DNA of 64,000 nt from Acinetobacter sp. ANC 5054 (lineage in GTDB: Bacteria; Pseudomonadota; Gammaproteobacteria; Pseudomonadales; Moraxellaceae), in the NCBI RefSeq assembly GCF_002135295.1, contig NZ_NEGG01000004.1, forward strand, positions 141,994 to 205,993. Direction: 5' to 3'. The notes beneath the pieces were generated by a model, which worked only from the letters and a program-made list of their open reading frames with translations, did not search any database and was not told the origin of the DNA. Shown piece after piece: positions 18,379-27,728 of the stretch (the first letter of the stretch is position 1; the number at the start of each line of letters is the position of its first letter). The translations under genes were made by a program, and so were the position numbers.

Positions 18379-18670
18379 TATTATTGAAATTAATTCACAG
18401 CAATTTTCAATACGCCTCATAGATCAATATTTCAATTGTTTTTTAAATATAGAATTCTTTAAATCTGAATACAGTGATACACAATTTATCAGTTCATCCC
18501 TCTAAGCTTAAATAAAGCTTAAGAACTTAAAATCATCTTAAATACAAAAATATATAAACAACATCTATATCTTTTTTTTCCGTTCTTCAACACGCTTACT
18601 ACTTATTATTTATGCTGACTCGATTAAATTAATTTACAGGCGCTAATGCCTGTTTTAAAGAACAATAGCA

Positions 18671-19108
18671 ATGAAAAAAATCAGCACAATACTCGCAACA
18701 GGCCTATTGACTATGCTTAGCGCAACCGCATTTGCATGCCCACAAGGCACCACTTTATCAGGTGGCACAGGCGCAAATCATAAAGGTGGAACCTGCATTA
18801 CTGTGTCTAAAGATGCAAAACATCAAGCACGTACTGCTGGAAATGCAGCAAAAGTTGCACGTCATGATGCTAAAGCAGCTCAACATGATGCAAAAAAAGC
18901 ACAACAATTAGCACAGAGTAAATCGGTTAAAAATGAAAAAGCGGCGCATAAAGATGCAGCCCTCGCTCGTCAAGATGCACAACAAGCAAATAAAGAAGCT
19001 AAAATTTCTGCAAATGCAGCAAAAGCAGCATCTACAGATCTCAAAGTAAAACCTGAAGTACATAAAGTTTCAGCTACTACAGTGAAAACCGCTCCAGCAA
19101 AATCATAA
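18671..19108 (+). CDS. Secreted Ala/Lys-rich protein of unknown function
   Basis: The 145-residue precursor has a clear Sec signal peptide (MKKISTILATGLLTMLSATAFA, cleavage after AFA) and then two cysteines in the first 25 mature residues (CPQGTTLSGGTGANHKGGTC), likely a disulfide. The rest is a long Ala/Lys/His/Asp-rich stretch with heptad-like repeats (ARHDAKAAQHDAKKAQQLA), predicted to be an extended helix or coiled coil. No family is recognised; histidines spaced along the helix could bind metal, which is inference. A 6-bp hairpin ACAGGC/GCCTGT with a T-run lies 18 bases before the ATG, and no Shine-Dalgarno is obvious, so translation could be structure-controlled. Confidence 0.75.
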   Translation: MKKISTILATGLLTMLSATAFACPQGTTLSGGTGANHKGGTCITVSKDAKHQARTAGNAAKVARHDAKAAQHDAKKAQQLAQSKSVKNEKAAHKDAALARQDAQQANKEAKISANAAKAASTDLKVKPEVHKVSATTVKTAPAKS

Positions 19109-19120
19109 AATCAGTCATAG

Positions 19121-19150
19121 AAAAAGCCAGCAACTCGCTGGCTTTTTTAT
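19121..19150 (+). terminator. Rho-independent terminator
   Basis: AAAAAGCCAGC/GCTGGCTTTTTT hairpin following the Ala/Lys-rich secreted protein gene. Confidence 0.9.
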
Positions 19151-19169
19151 TTGCCTAATTCAAACAGGC

Positions 19170-19712
19170 TTATGATGAATGCACAGAATGCAAAGTCTTT
19201 GCATCCATTTCTGCTCTTTGTTTGCGTGCTGAACTCAGCATACGTTGCTCGAGGTCTTTACGAAAACCAAGCAAGAAAACAAATTCTGCTAGAACAAACA
19301 AAGGACCAATAGCCAGTCCAATCACATCATCCATGAAGGCTGGTTTTTTCTTTTCATAATAATGACCAATAAATTGGATAATCCAGCCGACTACAAATAT
19401 CCCAATACTCCACGCCAACCAAGCACCTAAACTCATTGCTGCGACTTTTAAAGCTAAAGGATATACCGCTGCAAAGATCAGCAGCATAATCAAACCAAAG
19501 ATTTTATCCAGACTGAAGTAATAAATCACACTTGCAATCATTAACAAAAAAGCCAAAGTAATTTCGAAACCAGAAAGACTTATAGCTGCACGTGCAGTTA
19601 AACAAATAATTGAAAAGACGATCAGTGGGATACCAATAAAATGCGTAATAATGTTTTTTCGATCTAAATGATATGCTGCATACTGGCTCAGTAAATTTTC
19701 TAATTTATTCAT
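19170..19712 (-). CDS. DUF962/Mpo1-like membrane protein
   Basis: A 180-residue protein with about four to five hydrophobic segments. It begins with LLSQYAAYHLDRKNIITHFIGIPL, where the His-rich HxxxxxxxHFIGIP pattern is the DUF962 signature. A second His lies in WIIQFIGHYYEKKKPAFMDD. Yeast Mpo1 of this family is an iron-dependent dioxygenase acting on 2-hydroxy fatty acids, and these histidines are the expected metal ligands. The bacterial function is not established. The C-terminal 30 residues are charged and probably cytoplasmic. The gene is divergent from the Crp-type regulator gene. Confidence 0.85.
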   Translation of the reverse strand: MNKLENLLSQYAAYHLDRKNIITHFIGIPLIVFSIICLTARAAISLSGFEITLAFLLMIASVIYYFSLDKIFGLIMLLIFAAVYPLALKVAAMSLGAWLAWSIGIFVVGWIIQFIGHYYEKKKPAFMDDVIGLAIGPLFVLAEFVFLLGFRKDLEQRMLSSARKQRAEMDAKTLHSVHSS

Positions 19713-19815
19713 GGCACAACTCCTTGTTCACCCATGCCTTCCACTATATAAAAGAATAAAACTTAAAGTTGTCTTGTAGCAGACAAGTTTAAAGAATTTC
19801 ACATAAGGACATGTT

Positions 19816-20523
19816 GTGATTGAACCGATTCATCAACTCCAGCTCAATAAAAACGTTTGGTACTCAGGCTTAGATGAGCACTTTAAACAATTTATTTGTG
19901 AGCAAGCACACATACAACATATGGAAAAGAATCATCGTGTATTTCTTTCTGGAGATGTATTTAATGGTATTTATGCGGTATTAGATGGGGCTGTGCAACT
20001 GGGCTATATTGATATTCATGGCAAGGAGGCAATTGCAGCAATTGCTGAACCCATCATGTGGTTTGGTGAAATTTCATTGGTAGACTCCCAGCCACGTTCA
20101 CATGATGCTATTTGCTTAAAAAAAACAATCATTTTGCAAATACCTGCGTTGGCCATCCAACAACTACTGAAACAACATCCTGAGTTTTGGTTTCATATCG
20201 CCCAGCTCACCAGTCAAAAACTTCGTTATGCATTTATGGAATTGATTTCACTACAAACACAAAGCCTCAACCAACGTCTAGCACAGCGCTTATTATTTAT
20301 ATTAAATGGTTATGGCAATCATCTAGAAATCCAACTACACACAATTCACATTTCACAGGAACAATTGGCACAGCTACTCAATTGTTCAAGACAATCTGTC
20401 AATCAGTCACTTCAGCATTTAGAAAAATTAAAGATTATTAAAGTGGCATTTAAACAAATTGAAATTTTGGATTTAAACCTTCTGCATCAGATTGCTCATG
20501 CACTTCCTGAGCATGATCACTGA
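19816..20523 (+). CDS. Crp/Fnr family transcriptional regulator
   Basis: A 235-residue protein starting at GTG 19816, with AAGGA 6 bases upstream; the nearer ATG at 19811 meets a stop at once. Residues about 20-125 form the cyclic-nucleotide-like beta-barrel (HRVFLSGDVFNGIYAVLDGAVQLGY ... GEISLVDSQPRSHDA). A dimer helix follows, then a winged HTH (HISQEQLAQLLNCSRQSVNQSLQHLEKL, about 178-205). There are no Cys clusters like those of Fnr. The ligand is unknown and so are the targets; the divergent DUF962 gene, with about 100 bp between starts, is one candidate. Confidence 0.9.
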   Translation: MIEPIHQLQLNKNVWYSGLDEHFKQFICEQAHIQHMEKNHRVFLSGDVFNGIYAVLDGAVQLGYIDIHGKEAIAAIAEPIMWFGEISLVDSQPRSHDAICLKKTIILQIPALAIQQLLKQHPEFWFHIAQLTSQKLRYAFMELISLQTQSLNQRLAQRLLFILNGYGNHLEIQLHTIHISQEQLAQLLNCSRQSVNQSLQHLEKLKIIKVAFKQIEILDLNLLHQIAHALPEHDH

Positions 20524-20621
20524 TACATGGTTGGTTTATTTCGGTGCAATTTAAAGCACCAGTATCGCGCTTATTATTATTTTTGCTACAAATTAAGTCG
20601 TTATTTTAAAAAGCAAAAAAA

Positions 20622-20792
20622 TTAAGACAATAATTGACATACATTGACGCTATCAAAACCATTGGTACATGCTGCAACTTCTTGACTTCCCACATGAGAT
20701 TTGGTTGCTTGTTCGGTTTGAGTGTTAGCTTGAACACTTTGAACTGCTGCAAATGACATCATTAAACTTGCTAAAACCAATACTTTTTTCAT
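20622..20792 (-). CDS. 56-residue secreted Cys-pair peptide
   Basis: A short minus-strand frame beginning MKKVLVLASLMMSFAAVQSVQA, a good Sec signal peptide with cleavage after VQA. The mature part of about 34 residues is polar and has two cysteines near the end (AACTNGFDSVNVCQLLS) that could form a disulfide. The upstream region has only a weak GAGATAAAGAA site. No homologue is recognised. It sits alone, convergent with the Crp-type gene. Confidence 0.6.
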   Translation of the reverse strand: MKKVLVLASLMMSFAAVQSVQANTQTEQATKSHVGSQEVAACTNGFDSVNVCQLLS

Positions 20793-21164
20793 TTCTTTAT
20801 CTCACAATTTAAATATTTCGCTTCATACTACGTATCTTATGAAATCAATAATAACCTCTTTTATCAAAATGTGATAATTCACATTTTTTATAACCTTATT
20901 GTTCGTTTCTATTATTAATACATTTTAAATCTTATATCTTGAGATATAAATTATGTGCCACAGGATAAAAAATACCTAAAAAGTCTTAATAGAAAATTAT
21001 AAAATATTGTTTTATATATTTTTAAATGGTTTTTAAATTTTTAATTTCTTCATTTTTAGCTAAAACTTTTCCTACTAAATACTTCACATATTTATAAATA
21101 ATTTGAATTTAAAATTTTTAAATAAGCTGAGAATAATGCCCTATTTTTATCAAAATAGAAAAAA
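20793..21164. other. AT-rich intergenic region, no gene seen
   Basis: About 370 bases with very high A+T. A 123-codon plus-strand frame starting at 21103 overlaps the lipoprotein gene on the other strand and is a shadow. No strong hairpins or promoter boxes stand out. Confidence 0.4.
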
Positions 21165-21170
21165 TGGCAT

Positions 21171-21199
21171 AAAAAAAGCAGTGACTGAGCACTGCTTTC
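21171..21199 (-). terminator. Rho-independent terminator of the lipoprotein gene
   Basis: AAAGCAGTG/CACTGCTTT with an ACTGAG loop; the T-run on the minus strand comes from the A-run at 21171. Confidence 0.88.
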
Positions 21200-21204
21200 T
21201 TTGT

Positions 21205-21669
21205 TTAAACCCCAATTTTCTTTGGGTCAGTATTCCCAAGGTTAGGGTTATCAATAGCATCCTTACATTGCGCTTTATCACGCTCGTAATCGGTTTGCCT
21301 TTGATTAACTGTACTGCTTTGATCCAAAGTTTCACGCGCCCAGATTTCAAGACTGGTCAATGCTTTGCGGCAAAGTGCATATTTGCCCTCAGTCACAGAA
21401 TCCGTCATTTTCACATTTATACGCCATTCTGTACTCAGCTTACGTGCAGGCTTACGAACTTGCTCATCAATTAAATTGCGCTGCTTTTTATATACAATTC
21501 CATCCACTTGATTAATGAATGTCCAAGCTTTTTCCGCATAAGCTGTCGCATCATTAGTCAGTTTTGGCGCGTCTTTAATTTCAACCTTCGTTTGCTCAGC
21601 ACTTTCATTTCCACAGGCCTGCAGTAACACTGTACTGCACAATAATGAAACAATCAGTATCCCACGCAT
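21205..21669 (-). CDS. Putative lipoprotein of unknown function
   Basis: The start is the ATG at 21669, preceded by AGAGG at 6 bases; the longer frame to 21684 would place this site inside the gene. The 154-residue precursor has a lipoprotein signal (MRGILIVSLLCSTVLLQACG) with the lipobox LQAC and Cys19 as the lipid-modified residue. Gly-Asn at +2/+3 suggests outer-membrane sorting. The mature part is helical and charged, with two more cysteines (KYALCRKAL, KAQCKDA). No family is recognised. It is divergent from azlC. Confidence 0.8.
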   Translation of the reverse strand: MRGILIVSLLCSTVLLQACGNESAEQTKVEIKDAPKLTNDATAYAEKAWTFINQVDGIVYKKQRNLIDEQVRKPARKLSTEWRINVKMTDSVTEGKYALCRKALTSLEIWARETLDQSSTVNQRQTDYERDKAQCKDAIDNPNLGNTDPKKIGV

Positions 21670-21786
21670 CTTTAACCTCTGCATATCAGGCTCGTTTCAA
21701 CAAACATATTCGGCAATATGCTAGTGAATTCGAGTAGAATACTCAATCGTCATTTGACCTGTTGTTTAACTCTTTTAAGGTGTGTC

Positions 21787-22539
21787 GTGTCAGAGCACAA
21801 TTCCTCCACAGCGAAACCTGCGGGTTTTTGGCAAGGTGCTAAAGATAGTCAGGCGATTATTTTTACTTATCTCCCTGTTTCTTTTGCATTTGGTGTTTCT
21901 GCCACTCAATTTGGTTTTAGTGCATGGGAAGCCTTATTTCTTTCCTGTTCAATGTATGCGGGTGCAAGTCAATTTCTTGTGGTGGCTTTACTCGGCAGTG
22001 GTACTTCCATTTGGATGACTGCACTAACGGTAATTGCACTGGATATTCGCCATTTACTCTATGGCCCTGCACTTCAAAACTTAATTCAAGATCGACTCAA
22101 TCTAAAAAAAACCGCCGTTTGGGCTTGGGGTTTAACCGACGAAGTTTTTGCCTCTGGCATGATTAAACTCTCACAACGACGTCAGGAATGGTCAGAATCG
22201 TGGATGTTAGGTTTAAGTCTTTTTAGCTGGCTATCTTGGGCAACAGGTTCATTTTTAGGTGGCTTATTTGCCGATCAGGTCAGTAACTTACCACAGTTCC
22301 TACAAGCTGCTCTCGACTTCCTCTTACCAGCCCTATTCTTAAGCTTCTTATTGGCTGCCTTTGAAAAGAAACACACCTTTATCGTGACTGTGACGATTAT
22401 TGTTTCAGCCATTGCGTGCTATTTCATTGATTTATCTGCTGCGATCTTTATTGGTATTTCGTCAGGAATCATTGCAGGTTTGGTAAAACATTATGTCTTG
22501 AAAAAACCAGACCCTGAACATGTAGGAGAAGCATCATGA
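21787..22539 (+). CDS. azlC: AzlC family (branched-chain amino-acid exporter large subunit), copy 1
   Basis: The start is GTG 21787, with AAGG 6 bases upstream; the frame is open to 21718, but that would add a non-family N terminus. The 250-residue protein has about seven hydrophobic segments and the family blocks FTYLPVSFAFGVSATQFGFS, MYAGASQFLVVALLG and LDIRHLLYGPAL. AzlC/YgaZ works with the small AzlD/YgaH subunit to export branched-chain amino acids or methionine. The azlD start overlaps its stop by ATGA, so the two are translationally coupled. A second AzlCD pair is at 51610-52652. Confidence 0.92.
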   Translation: MSEHNSSTAKPAGFWQGAKDSQAIIFTYLPVSFAFGVSATQFGFSAWEALFLSCSMYAGASQFLVVALLGSGTSIWMTALTVIALDIRHLLYGPALQNLIQDRLNLKKTAVWAWGLTDEVFASGMIKLSQRRQEWSESWMLGLSLFSWLSWATGSFLGGLFADQVSNLPQFLQAALDFLLPALFLSFLLAAFEKKHTFIVTVTIIVSAIACYFIDLSAAIFIGISSGIIAGLVKHYVLKKPDPEHVGEAS

Positions 22540-22877
22540 ATCTCGAAATTATCATGGTCGGCATATTGGTCGGTATTGCCAATTTTGCTTCTCGCTTTGG
22601 ACCATTTTACTTTATTCAAAAATTTCAAAAGAGTTCACAACAACGTGGCTCTCTTTGGCTGAAAATTGCACTTGGTTCAATTGGGATTGCCGCGATTAGC
22701 TCTATGCTTGTCGTAGCAACGTTGCCACCATTACTGGAAACACCGAATAAAAGTATGGCGATGCTGGCAGGTTTTATCGTACTTGCGGGCTTATACTTTA
22801 AATTTAAACAAATTGTTCCAGCCACACTGACCGCAGCCCTCACCTATGGTTTGGTCTATACCTATATGCCTTTTTAA
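22536..22877 (+). CDS. azlD: AzlD family small exporter subunit, copy 1
   Basis: A 113-residue protein with about four hydrophobic segments; the N terminus MNLEIIMVGILVGIANFASRFGPFYF resembles AzlD/YgaH. It overlaps azlC by 4 bases (ATGA), and GGAG lies 7 bases before the ATG, inside azlC. It is the partner of the large subunit in amino-acid export. A hairpin terminator follows at 22926. Confidence 0.9.
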   Translation: MNLEIIMVGILVGIANFASRFGPFYFIQKFQKSSQQRGSLWLKIALGSIGIAAISSMLVVATLPPLLETPNKSMAMLAGFIVLAGLYFKFKQIVPATLTAALTYGLVYTYMPF

Positions 22878-22925
22878 GTTTAAGTCGTTTTAACCCAAAG
22901 TATTTTATCCCGGATAATTATTCAT

Positions 22926-22955
22926 GCGCAGTCTTTATCAAACTGCGCTTTTTTC
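22926..22955 (+). terminator. Terminator of the first azlCD pair
   Basis: GCGCAGT/ACTGCGC with a 9-base loop followed by TTTTTT. Confidence 0.85.
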
Positions 22956-23013
22956 TCTTCTACACATATGACATAGTCAGCACATTATAAAAAAACTATG
23001 AAAAATCGAATAC

Positions 23014-23616
23014 ATGACGACATACCGCTTCGTTCAAGGCAAAATTTTTATTCACTCTAGACGACCGTCTACACTCAGTTGGGGACTGCATAAGCCAGTT
23101 GATAGCATTTATTTTGAGTACATCATTCAGAATCAATTATTTCACGGCAATTTCTGTGGATTGCATTGTCAGCCCGCAGATCAAATTCACGCGATTTATA
23201 GCGAAGATAATCAGAAAAAAACCATTCTTGGTTTATATAACGCGACACAGCAGATCTTGCATTTACATCCAAAGCAGCAGTTATACCCTCAAATTTCTTG
23301 GTCAAAGTTATGGAAAAATTGCATACAGCTGATCAGCTTTCTACTGATTTTTCTATTTGTCGTTTTCAGCTTCAGCGCATGGCAAAGTGCTTCATTTCAA
23401 GTTTTAAACGTACTCACTGATACCCTCTACTTCACCGCTATTTTAGCTGGAATAATATTGATGTTAAGCTTATCTGCTGCCCCTGTGATCTGGCTGCTGT
23501 ACTGGCCCAACTTCCGTCAAACCGCTACACAACTCAAGCTGCTGCAATGTTCAAATCTAGACATTCAAGCATTACCAGCATCCGTACAAACCGCGGCCTT
23601 TTTAAAATTAACTTAA
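23014..23616 (+). CDS. Membrane protein of unknown function
   Basis: A 200-residue protein. The N-terminal 100 residues are soluble and beta-rich, with several Cys/His (FHGNFCGLHCQPADQIHA). Two strong membrane segments follow (CIQLISFLLIFLFVVFSFSAW, about 102-122; YFTAILAGIILMLSLSAAPVIWLLY, about 138-162), then a cytoplasmic tail. There is no signal peptide, so the N-terminal part is probably cytoplasmic. No Shine-Dalgarno is clear. The family is not recognised. It stands alone between azlD and purT. Confidence 0.7.
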   Translation: MTTYRFVQGKIFIHSRRPSTLSWGLHKPVDSIYFEYIIQNQLFHGNFCGLHCQPADQIHAIYSEDNQKKTILGLYNATQQILHLHPKQQLYPQISWSKLWKNCIQLISFLLIFLFVVFSFSAWQSASFQVLNVLTDTLYFTAILAGIILMLSLSAAPVIWLLYWPNFRQTATQLKLLQCSNLDIQALPASVQTAAFLKLT

Positions 23617-23802
23617 ATAAAAACATATGAATAATCATTTCAAAGTTCCTTCAAAAAAGTTCAAGCCCCTTAGCTGCGCTGAGTGTAGAATATATAAATA
23701 AAATTGTTGGACAATATCATTTATTTATGTGAATACGCGCTTAACAGCTAAAGAAGTTCTGCTATGCTTAAAACCCCATAAAATCAAGCATGGATGATTT
23801 AC

Positions 23803-25008
23803 ATGAGCGTAACAATTGGTACTCCACTTCAATCTTCTGCGTTTAAAGTCCTACTTTTAGGTTCAGGTGAACTAGGTAAAGAAGTCGTGATTTCATTACA
23901 ACGACTCGGGGTCGAAGTCCATGCTGCAGACCGCTATGATCATGCACCTGCCATGCAAGTTGCTCATTTTTCTTATACTTTAAATATGGCTGATGCCACA
24001 GAACTCAAACAACTCATCGAAAAAATAAAACCCAATTTAATCGTGCCTGAAATTGAAGCCATTGCGACACAAGTTTTGGTCGAAATTGAAGAACAAAATA
24101 TTGCCACCGTGATCCCATCTGCAAAAGCCGTGAATCTGACCATGAACCGTGAAGGTATTCGTCGGTTAGCAGCTGAAGAACTCGGACTTCCAACATCTGC
24201 ATACCGTTTTGCCGATACCTTAGAATCATTCCGCGCGGCTTGCGACGATATTGGCTATCCAAACTTTGTAAAACCTGTCATGTCTTCATCAGGTAAAGGC
24301 CAATCTCGCGTTAAGGAATTCTCAGAAGTTGATGCTGCTTGGGAATATGCGCAAACAGGTGGACGCATCAATCAAGGCACTGTGATAGTTGAATCACAAA
24401 TTGATTTTGACTTTGAAATTACCTTACTAACGGTTCGTGCTAAAAATGCTGAAACAGGTATGATTGAGACTTCATATTGTGACCCGATTGGGCATCGTCA
24501 AGATGCAGGTGACTATGTGGAAAGCTGGCAGCCACAACAAATGACCACTGTTGCTTTAGACGAAGCTAAGCGCATTGCCAATAAAGTAACCGTTGCTTTA
24601 GGTGGCTGCGGTATTTTTGGCGTGGAACTGTTTGTCAAAGGCGATAAAGTGTGGTTTAGTGAAGTATCACCTCGTCCACACGATACAGGCCTAGTCACGC
24701 TTGCCTCTCAATTCCAAAGTGAATTTGAGTTACATGCACGTGCCATTCTCGGGCTACCTGTAAATACAGCTCGACACAGCACTGCTGCAAGTGCGGTCAT
24801 TTACGCAGGTGTGGATGATACCAATTTATCATTTACTGGCTTAAATCTTGCTTTGGCTAATGCCAACACTGATTTACGTCTTTTTGGTAAACCAGAAGGC
24901 TTTAAACGTCGCCGTATGGGCGTGGCAACTGCACGTGCTGAAACTACAGATCAAGCACGTGAACTTGCTCAACATACTGCACAACAAGTCAGTGTTCAAC
25001 AAAACTAA
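23803..25008 (+). CDS. purT: Formate-dependent phosphoribosylglycinamide formyltransferase
   Basis: PurT uses formate and ATP to formylate glycinamide ribonucleotide in purine synthesis, an alternative to the folate-dependent PurN. The 401-residue ATP-grasp protein carries [69 protein letters not shown] and [10 protein letters not shown]. The start was set at the ATG at 23803, which has GGA about 9 bases upstream; an ATG three codons earlier is also possible. Compared with E. coli there is a small insertion before DPIGHRQ ([12 protein letters not shown]). Confidence 0.97.
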   Translation: MSVTIGTPLQSSAFKVLLLGSGELGKEVVISLQRLGVEVHAADRYDHAPAMQVAHFSYTLNMADATELKQLIEKIKPNLIVPEIEAIATQVLVEIEEQNIATVIPSAKAVNLTMNREGIRRLAAEELGLPTSAYRFADTLESFRAACDDIGYPNFVKPVMSSSGKGQSRVKEFSEVDAAWEYAQTGGRINQGTVIVESQIDFDFEITLLTVRAKNAETGMIETSYCDPIGHRQDAGDYVESWQPQQMTTVALDEAKRIANKVTVALGGCGIFGVELFVKGDKVWFSEVSPRPHDTGLVTLASQFQSEFELHARAILGLPVNTARHSTAASAVIYAGVDDTNLSFTGLNLALANANTDLRLFGKPEGFKRRRMGVATARAETTDQARELAQHTAQQVSVQQN

Positions 25009-25037
25009 GTTTGTAACACCTTAACGGACCACTGTTC

Positions 25038-27704
25038 ATGATCAATACGCTTCCTCTGCTGAATTACATTAAAAGTAACCACGACATTCAAGCCATCAAC
25101 CAATGGCGTACAGATGTTGAAAATCAGCTACAGGAGTGTTTTGAAAATGGACAGTCCATCCGAGAAGTCATTCTTGCACGTTCAAATTTAATTGATGAAG
25201 CCCTCAAGTTTTTGTGGACGCATGCTGAACTTGATGGCACTGATTTAGGCTTATTTGCTGTAGGTGGCTATGGTCGCCGCGAAATGCTGCCCTATTCAGA
25301 TGTCGACATCATGATTTTGTCTGAAGATGACATTAGCCCTGAACAAGAAAAATTGATTTCCACCTTCATCTCTTCACTTTGGGATGTCGGTAACTTCAAA
25401 CCGGGTATCAGTGTACGCACAATTAATGATTGCGTGATGCAAGCTACCAATGATTTAACCGTCGCAACTGCACTGATTGAAGCACGCCTCATTGTTGGTA
25501 ATGAACATTTAGCCAAATGGCCACGTCGTATTGTGTCGCAAACATGGACAGACAAAACTTTCTTTGACGCAAAAATGCAAGAACAAGCCAAACGTCATGC
25601 GCAGCACAACAATACTGAAAGTAATTTAGAGCCCGATATTAAAAATGCACCGGGTGGTATCCGTGACATTAATCAAATTGGTTGGATTGCCAAACGCCAT
25701 TTCCGTGTCAACCGTATTTATGATTTAGTACATTTGGGCTTTATTTCCGAGTTTGAACTTGGCGTCCTTGAAGAAACCGAAAGTTTTCTCTGGGAAATTC
25801 GCCATCATTTGCACCGCTTAACCAAACGCGATGAAAACCGTTTATTGTTCGATTATCAACGTGATATTGCAGCAAAATTTGGTTATCAGCGCGAAGAAGG
25901 TAAGTCACCGAATTATCCAATTGAACAGTTCATGAAGCGCTACTACCGTAGTGCTCAACAAGTGTCAACTTTGAATGAAATGTTATTGGCCTATTTCAAT
26001 GAGTCTGTAATTACACCTCGTCTACCAGACTATGAACGTAATATTGAAGAAATTAATGCCAACTTCAAATTGGTCGATGGTAAATTAGCGGTTCAACATC
26101 ATAAAATTTTCTCGGAAAATCCAAGTGCCATATTAGAAATCTTTTATTTACTGGCAAATCGCCCAGAAATTGAAGGCATTCGTGCACGTACATTGCGTCT
26201 ACTGACATTAGCTGCAAAACGGATTGATCAAAATTATCGCAACAACCCTGCGCATCAAGCTTTATTTATGGCGATCATTCGCTCACCTTACCGTTTATAC
26301 GACACCATGGTGGCGATGAAGCGATATGGTGTATTGGGGAATTATATTCCTGCATTTGGTCAAATTATGGGCCTCATGCAATATGACTTATTCCATATCT
26401 ATACCGTTGATGCTCATACCCTGCTATTACTGCGTAATCTAAATCGCTTTAAAGAACCTGAATTTGCCAAAGATTTCCCTGTCGTAAGTTCGGTATTCCA
26501 GCGTCTTGCACGTCGTGACATTGTTTATCTAGCAGCTATTTTCCATGACATTGCCAAAGGTCGTGGTGGCGACCACAGTGAACTTGGTGCAGCAGATGCC
26601 ATTGAGTTCTGCCGTGCGCATGGTTTTACCGAACGTGAATGTAATTTAGTCGCTTGGCTCATTCAAAATCATTTGCTTATGTCTGTAACCTCGCAGAAAA
26701 AAGATATTTCCGACCCAGATGTAGTGAAAGAATTTGCTGAGAAAATGGGTGATATGGAGCATTTGGATTATCTGTACACCCTGACCGTCGCAGATATTAA
26801 TGCAACCAACCCAACGCTATGGAATACATGGCGTGCCTCGCTCATGCGTCAGTTATACACCCAAGCGCGTGATGTGATTCGCTCTGGTCTCGGTCGCCCT
26901 GTCGATTATCCTATGCTAATTGAAGACACTAAATTTGCTGCAAGCGAACTTTTGGTGAATGATTTTGCCTTATATGACGTAGAAACAGTGTGGCAAGAAC
27001 TCGGTGATGAATACTTCCTTAAAGAATCAGCCGACGAGATTGCATGGCATACCCGCGCGATTTTACAACATGGCAATAATGCTGAACCGCTCGTTCTGAT
27101 GCGTGCCCACCGTAAATTCGCACAAGATGCCGTTCAGATCTTTATTTACACCCAAGATCAGCCAAACTTATTTGCTACAACAGTTGCGATTCTGGACCGA
27201 ATGAACCTCGACGTTCAGGATGCCCGTATTATTACAGCTTCGACCGCCTTCAGTTTAGATACCTACGTCGTGCTTGACCGTTTTGGTACATTACTGACAG
27301 ACCCAGAGCGCGAACAGACTGTGATTGAAGCCCTGAAAAAAGCGCTAAGTCAATCCGACAAATATCCAGGCCTGATGCAACGTCGTATTCCACGCCAGCT
27401 TCGCCATTTTGATATTGAAAATACTGTCGATATCACACTAAATGAAGCCTTACAGCAAAACATGGTTGAAATTGCAACACTTGACCATCCCGGCTTACTT
27501 GCCAAAGTTGGTGGATTATTTATGATGCAAGGCTTAGACATTCACTCAGCCAAAATTGCGACTTTGGGCGAACGTGCTGAAGATATTTTCTATGTCACTA
27601 AAAAAGATGGCTCACCTATGAATGATGCTGAAGCTGAAACTTTTGCTGCACAGCTGAAGTTGGCTTTAGATGAAGCATCAAATCAAGTTTCAGGTCATCA
27701 TTAA
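25038..27704 (+). CDS. glnD: [Protein-PII] uridylyltransferase/uridylyl-removing enzyme GlnD
   Basis: GlnD senses glutamine and adds or removes UMP on PII proteins, setting nitrogen regulation. The 888-residue protein has the expected order. The nucleotidyltransferase domain contains [19 protein letters not shown] (about 77-95). The GlnD-linking helical region has [18 protein letters not shown]. The HD phosphohydrolase domain contains [16 protein letters not shown] (about 502-517). Two ACT domains lie at the C-terminus (from about 715 and 815; [24 protein letters not shown]). It is followed 24 bases later by dapC, the order also seen in Pseudomonas and Neisseria. Confidence 0.97.
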   Translation: MINTLPLLNYIKSNHDIQAINQWRTDVENQLQECFENGQSIREVILARSNLIDEALKFLWTHAELDGTDLGLFAVGGYGRREMLPYSDVDIMILSEDDISPEQEKLISTFISSLWDVGNFKPGISVRTINDCVMQATNDLTVATALIEARLIVGNEHLAKWPRRIVSQTWTDKTFFDAKMQEQAKRHAQHNNTESNLEPDIKNAPGGIRDINQIGWIAKRHFRVNRIYDLVHLGFISEFELGVLEETESFLWEIRHHLHRLTKRDENRLLFDYQRDIAAKFGYQREEGKSPNYPIEQFMKRYYRSAQQVSTLNEMLLAYFNESVITPRLPDYERNIEEINANFKLVDGKLAVQHHKIFSENPSAILEIFYLLANRPEIEGIRARTLRLLTLAAKRIDQNYRNNPAHQALFMAIIRSPYRLYDTMVAMKRYGVLGNYIPAFGQIMGLMQYDLFHIYTVDAHTLLLLRNLNRFKEPEFAKDFPVVSSVFQRLARRDIVYLAAIFHDIAKGRGGDHSELGAADAIEFCRAHGFTERECNLVAWLIQNHLLMSVTSQKKDISDPDVVKEFAEKMGDMEHLDYLYTLTVADINATNPTLWNTWRASLMRQLYTQARDVIRSGLGRPVDYPMLIEDTKFAASELLVNDFALYDVETVWQELGDEYFLKESADEIAWHTRAILQHGNNAEPLVLMRAHRKFAQDAVQIFIYTQDQPNLFATTVAILDRMNLDVQDARIITASTAFSLDTYVVLDRFGTLLTDPEREQTVIEALKKALSQSDKYPGLMQRRIPRQLRHFDIENTVDITLNEALQQNMVEIATLDHPGLLAKVGGLFMMQGLDIHSAKIATLGERAEDIFYVTKKDGSPMNDAEAETFAAQLKLALDEASNQVSGHH

Positions 27705-27728
27705 CTTAAATTGTTCGGTATTTATTCC

